Of a stretch of 8,427 nucleotides of DNA, positions 6,511 to 8,427 are shown piece after piece. Each line of letters opens with the position of its first letter. Positions within the stretch are counted from its first letter, which is position 1. The notes below the pieces were generated by a model. It searched no databases and was not told the DNA's origin. It was given only the letters and a program-made list of their open reading frames with translations. A program made the position numbers and the translations under genes. This DNA comes from an uncultured bacterium (lineage in GTDB: Bacteria; Bacillota_A; Clostridia; Oscillospirales; Oscillospiraceae): NCBI GenBank assembly GCA_945917385.1, contig CAMEHJ010000036.1:1-8427 (forward strand), in the 5' to 3' direction.

Positions 6511-6533
6511 CCCGGCTGCAAACCGCAGCCGGG
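6511..6533. terminator. Hairpin between convergent ATPase and LRR/RCC1 genes
   Basis: CCCGGCTGC (6511-6519) pairs perfectly with 6525-6533, 9 bp with loop AAACC. It lies 13 bases past the ATPase stop and 16 bases past the stop of the convergent gene at 6550. On the + strand the T-run comes only after about 11 bases (TTATGTTTTT); on the minus strand it is followed by ACTTTC. It is probably a shared, possibly imperfect terminator. Confidence 0.55.
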
Positions 6534-6549
6534 GCTGATTATGTTTTTC

Positions 6550-8148
6550 TTATGTAATATTGAACTGTCCTTGGCTGTTGTCGCCCGCAAAGACGAGGGT
6601 ACCGTCCTTTTTCAGCCCCACCGCGTGGGTGTTGCTTACGGATATTTTTTCTATGTCCGTCCACGCCGCGACCTGCTTTATCGCGGCCTCGTCAAGCGTC
6701 GGGTATTTTCTTGGCGTACTGACAATGACAACGGAGCCGTCCTTCTTCAGTCCGATAATGGCGTCGTCCACATTGTAAAGCTCCTTGATATCTCGCCATT
6801 CGGCAAGCTCTCTCCTGTATTCCTCCGGGATAGCACCGTTCGAGAAAAGAACCGTTCCGTCCTTCCTCACCGCCAGCGCCTTGGTGTCCCCGGCGTAAAC
6901 GCGCGCCACGTCCGTCCATGTGCTGACGTCGCTGTAAACGACATTGTAATCCGTCCCTGCCGGCACAACGGTTCCGTTCTTCTTTAGCCCAAGCGTGAGC
7001 CAGCCGCTGCTGTGCAGGTCGGCAATGCTTTCCCAACTGTCACAGGGGGAGCCGCCGTATACGCGTCCGTCCTCCGTGACGCCGAAAATATACCGGCCTT
7101 CTCCGCAGGCGACCGCCTGTATCTTTTTTACGTTCTTCCATGTGGAGATATTCTTCTGCACATCCGCATCGTCCTGCCACGGGAGTTCGCCGGTAAACAC
7201 GACCGTGCCGTCGCTGCGCAGTCCGAGAGTGCCGCTGCCGCAGGTTGAAACCGCGGTAATGTTGCGCCATGTGCCCACGTCGCACTGCCCACTCCAGTTA
7301 TCTCCGATTGCAAGCACGGTACCGTCCGACTTCACGCCCACGACGTGGTCATTGCTCGCGGAAATGGACGAAATATCTGTCCAGCCGCGCACGCCCTCGT
7401 TTATTATACTGTTTCCTCCCGCGGCCTTCACCGTTCCGTCCGACATCAGGCAGACGGTCTCCTCAGAAACCGCACAGACGTCAACGACACAGTTTCTGTC
7501 CGTCGGGGCAGACTTTGACCCGGAGTGGAAAGATGCATTGGTGAGAGACTTGTTCTGCTTGTCAATTTCTATTTCCGCCCAGTCGGCGCTGCTGCCGGAG
7601 TAGTAAACGGTCTTGAGCTTGGTGCAGTTTATGAACGCGGAGTGGCCGATCTCCTCCACCGTGACGGGAATCGTGACGCTCTCCAGTGCCATGCAGTTTG
7701 CAAACGCCGCTTCCGGTATCTCCTCTATGCCGTAGGGGATCACGATCTCCTCAAGCTTTCTGCACTCATCAAAGCAGTTTTTGCCGATATAGTCCATTGA
7801 TTCTGGCATGACGACGCTTTTAAGCGAGGAGCACTTATAAAACGCATACTTGCCAAGCTCTCTCAGCGTGCTCGGTAGGGTAACGGTTTTGAGGTTCGTG
7901 CAGTACTGGAAGGTGTTCGGGCTGATGCTTGTAACGCCCTCCTCCACAACGACGGACTTGATCTCCTTTCTCCTGCTTTCCCACGGCGGCGCGACATACG
8001 AGTAGTCCGGCAGCTCGCCGTCGCCCGATATGGTCAGCACGCCCTTTTTGCTGATCTCCCATTCGATAGGCGCGTCCGCGAAGGCCGTGCCGCAGAGGGC
8101 GAGCAGCATAATCATACACAGCAGAAGCGACAGAAGCTTCTTTGTCAT
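6550..8148 (-). CDS. Secreted protein with BspA-type leucine-rich repeats and an RCC1-like propeller
   Basis: 532 residues from the ATG at 8148, chosen because AGAGGTG lies 7-8 bases upstream and a clear signal peptide follows (charged MTKK, hydrophobic core 5-20, cleavage likely after AFA at 24). A longer frame reading to 8334 lacks these. Residues 28-57 form the entry segment common to clostridial LRR_5 proteins (TISGDGELPDY, then PPW). Residues 63-177 are five LRRs of exactly 23 residues, with Cys at 83, 106, 129, 152 and 175. After a Ser/Lys linker (about 200-219), residues 222-532 hold eight units with a DGTV-like core, often ending in a W.DI turn, as in RCC1-type propellers. There is no LPXTG, SLH or membrane anchor, so it is probably released or held non-covalently. 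LRR_5 proteins often bind other proteins or surfaces; the ligand is unknown. Confidence 0.88.
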   Translation of the reverse strand: MTKKLLSLLLCMIMLLALCGTAFADAPIEWEISKKGVLTISGDGELPDYSYVAPPWESRRKEIKSVVVEEGVTSISPNTFQYCTNLKTVTLPSTLRELGKYAFYKCSSLKSVVMPESMDYIGKNCFDECRKLEEIVIPYGIEEIPEAAFANCMALESVTIPVTVEEIGHSAFINCTKLKTVYYSGSSADWAEIEIDKQNKSLTNASFHSGSKSAPTDRNCVVDVCAVSEETVCLMSDGTVKAAGGNSIINEGVRGWTDISSISASNDHVVGVKSDGTVLAIGDNWSGQCDVGTWRNITAVSTCGSGTLGLRSDGTVVFTGELPWQDDADVQKNISTWKNVKKIQAVACGEGRYIFGVTEDGRVYGGSPCDSWESIADLHSSGWLTLGLKKNGTVVPAGTDYNVVYSDVSTWTDVARVYAGDTKALAVRKDGTVLFSNGAIPEEYRRELAEWRDIKELYNVDDAIIGLKKDGSVVIVSTPRKYPTLDEAAIKQVAAWTDIEKISVSNTHAVGLKKDGTLVFAGDNSQGQFNIT

Positions 8149-8209
8149 ATTCGGCACCTCTCTTATAAATCGTTTTGTCAGACGAGGAAAACTTTTCCTT
8201 TTATATTCC

Positions 8210-8238
8210 ATCATACCATCTCTCCCTTGCCCCGTCAA
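8210..8238 (-). promoter_or_regulatory. Promoter of the LRR/RCC1 protein gene
   Basis: On the minus strand TTGACG (8238-8233) and TATGAT (8215-8210) are 17 bases apart, with an extended -10 TGG just before TATGAT. Start is predicted near 8203, giving a leader of about 55 bases that contains a short palindrome, AGGAAAACTTTTCCT on the + strand. Confidence 0.72.
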
Positions 8239-8334
8239 CACGGCGGCGGGCATTATAAAATAATCTGCTTGAAAAGCTGGTTTCTTTGTACTTTTCCTTC
8301 GGCTTTTCAGCCCCCGCCCACGCACAAACAGCAC

Positions 8335-8369
8335 AAACCCCCTGCGATTTTTGTAAAGTTGCGGGGGCT
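8335..8369 (-). terminator. Possible terminator of the partial gene at the right edge
   Basis: On the minus strand CCCCCGC (8367-8361) pairs with GC and GGGGG (8345-8338, one bulged base), followed by TTTGTGC. It starts 7 bases after the TAA at 8374. The T tail is short. The same 5' arm can instead pair with 8309-8317 (9 bp perfect), so the fold is ambiguous. Confidence 0.4.
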
Positions 8370-8373
8370 AAAA

Positions 8374-8427
8374 TTACATATAGGTCACGATGATGCCGTT
8401 GCGCTCGGCGTAGAAGCTGCACAGGCC
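8374..8427 (-). CDS. C-terminal end of an unidentified protein (cut by window edge)
   Basis: The minus strand is open from the window edge to a TAA at 8376-8374, giving 17 residues that end SFYAERNGIIVTYM. The third codon positions are rich in G/C like the neighbouring genes, and a hairpin follows directly after the stop, as expected for a gene end. Only the tail is visible and no family was recognised; the frame assignment is plausible but short. Confidence 0.45.
   Translation of the reverse strand, partial: GLCSFYAERNGIIVTYM

Noticed and set aside
8252..8257. TATAAT on the minus strand as a second promoter for the LRR/RCC1 gene
   Set aside because: No acceptable -35 sequence lies 16-18 bases upstream, and the promoter at 8210-8238 is much better.
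8149..8334. A 62-residue N-terminal extension of the LRR/RCC1 protein
   Set aside because: It would place the signal peptide inside the protein, spans the promoter at 8210-8238, and the ATG at 8148 has a proper ribosome site and signal peptide.

Overview
The window looks like chromosomal DNA of a low-to-mid GC (roughly 55%) Gram-positive anaerobe of the Clostridia, most like an Oscillospiraceae-type gut bacterium. This rests on strong AGGAGG-type ribosome binding sites, Firmicutes-type TTGACA/TATAAT promoters, intrinsic terminators between genes, a TetR regulator with the Firmicutes-type C-terminal domain, and a BspA-like leucine-rich-repeat secreted protein. The assignment is an inference from family content, not from a marker gene. 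I saw no insertion sequence, prophage, tRNA, rRNA or CRISPR array.

Left part (1-1080). The + strand carries what looks like a structured non-coding RNA, with a long 17-bp stem, a 10-bp G.U-containing hairpin and an intrinsic terminator. It converges on a minus-strand gene for an unusual nitrogen-signalling protein. That protein has only the last membrane helix and cytoplasmic tail of an Amt ammonium channel, then a linker and a complete P-II (GlnK-like) domain. The gene has its own promoter, followed after a few bases by a terminator-like hairpin and a foldable leader, which suggests transcription attenuation.

Middle part (1083-3775). A TetR/AcrR-family regulator on the minus strand is divergent from a two-gene + strand operon. 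The operon encodes a six-helix DUF308/HdeD-family membrane protein and an AI-2E-family permease; their reading frames overlap by 4 bases (ATGA), which suggests translational coupling. A near-perfect promoter for the regulator and a small inverted repeat just downstream of its start point suggest autoregulation. A strong 17-bp terminator closes the operon.

Right part (3776-8427). A full-length P2A/P2B-like Ca2+-transporting P-type ATPase on the + strand converges on a minus-strand gene for a secreted protein. That protein has a signal peptide, five 23-residue BspA-type LRRs and an RCC1-like propeller of eight repeat units. The last bases hold the C-terminal 17 codons of an unidentified minus-strand gene and a G/C-rich region with two mutually exclusive hairpins.

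The genes do not form one obvious pathway. The more unusual items are the membrane-anchored P-II protein with its attenuator-like leader and the structured RNA facing it.
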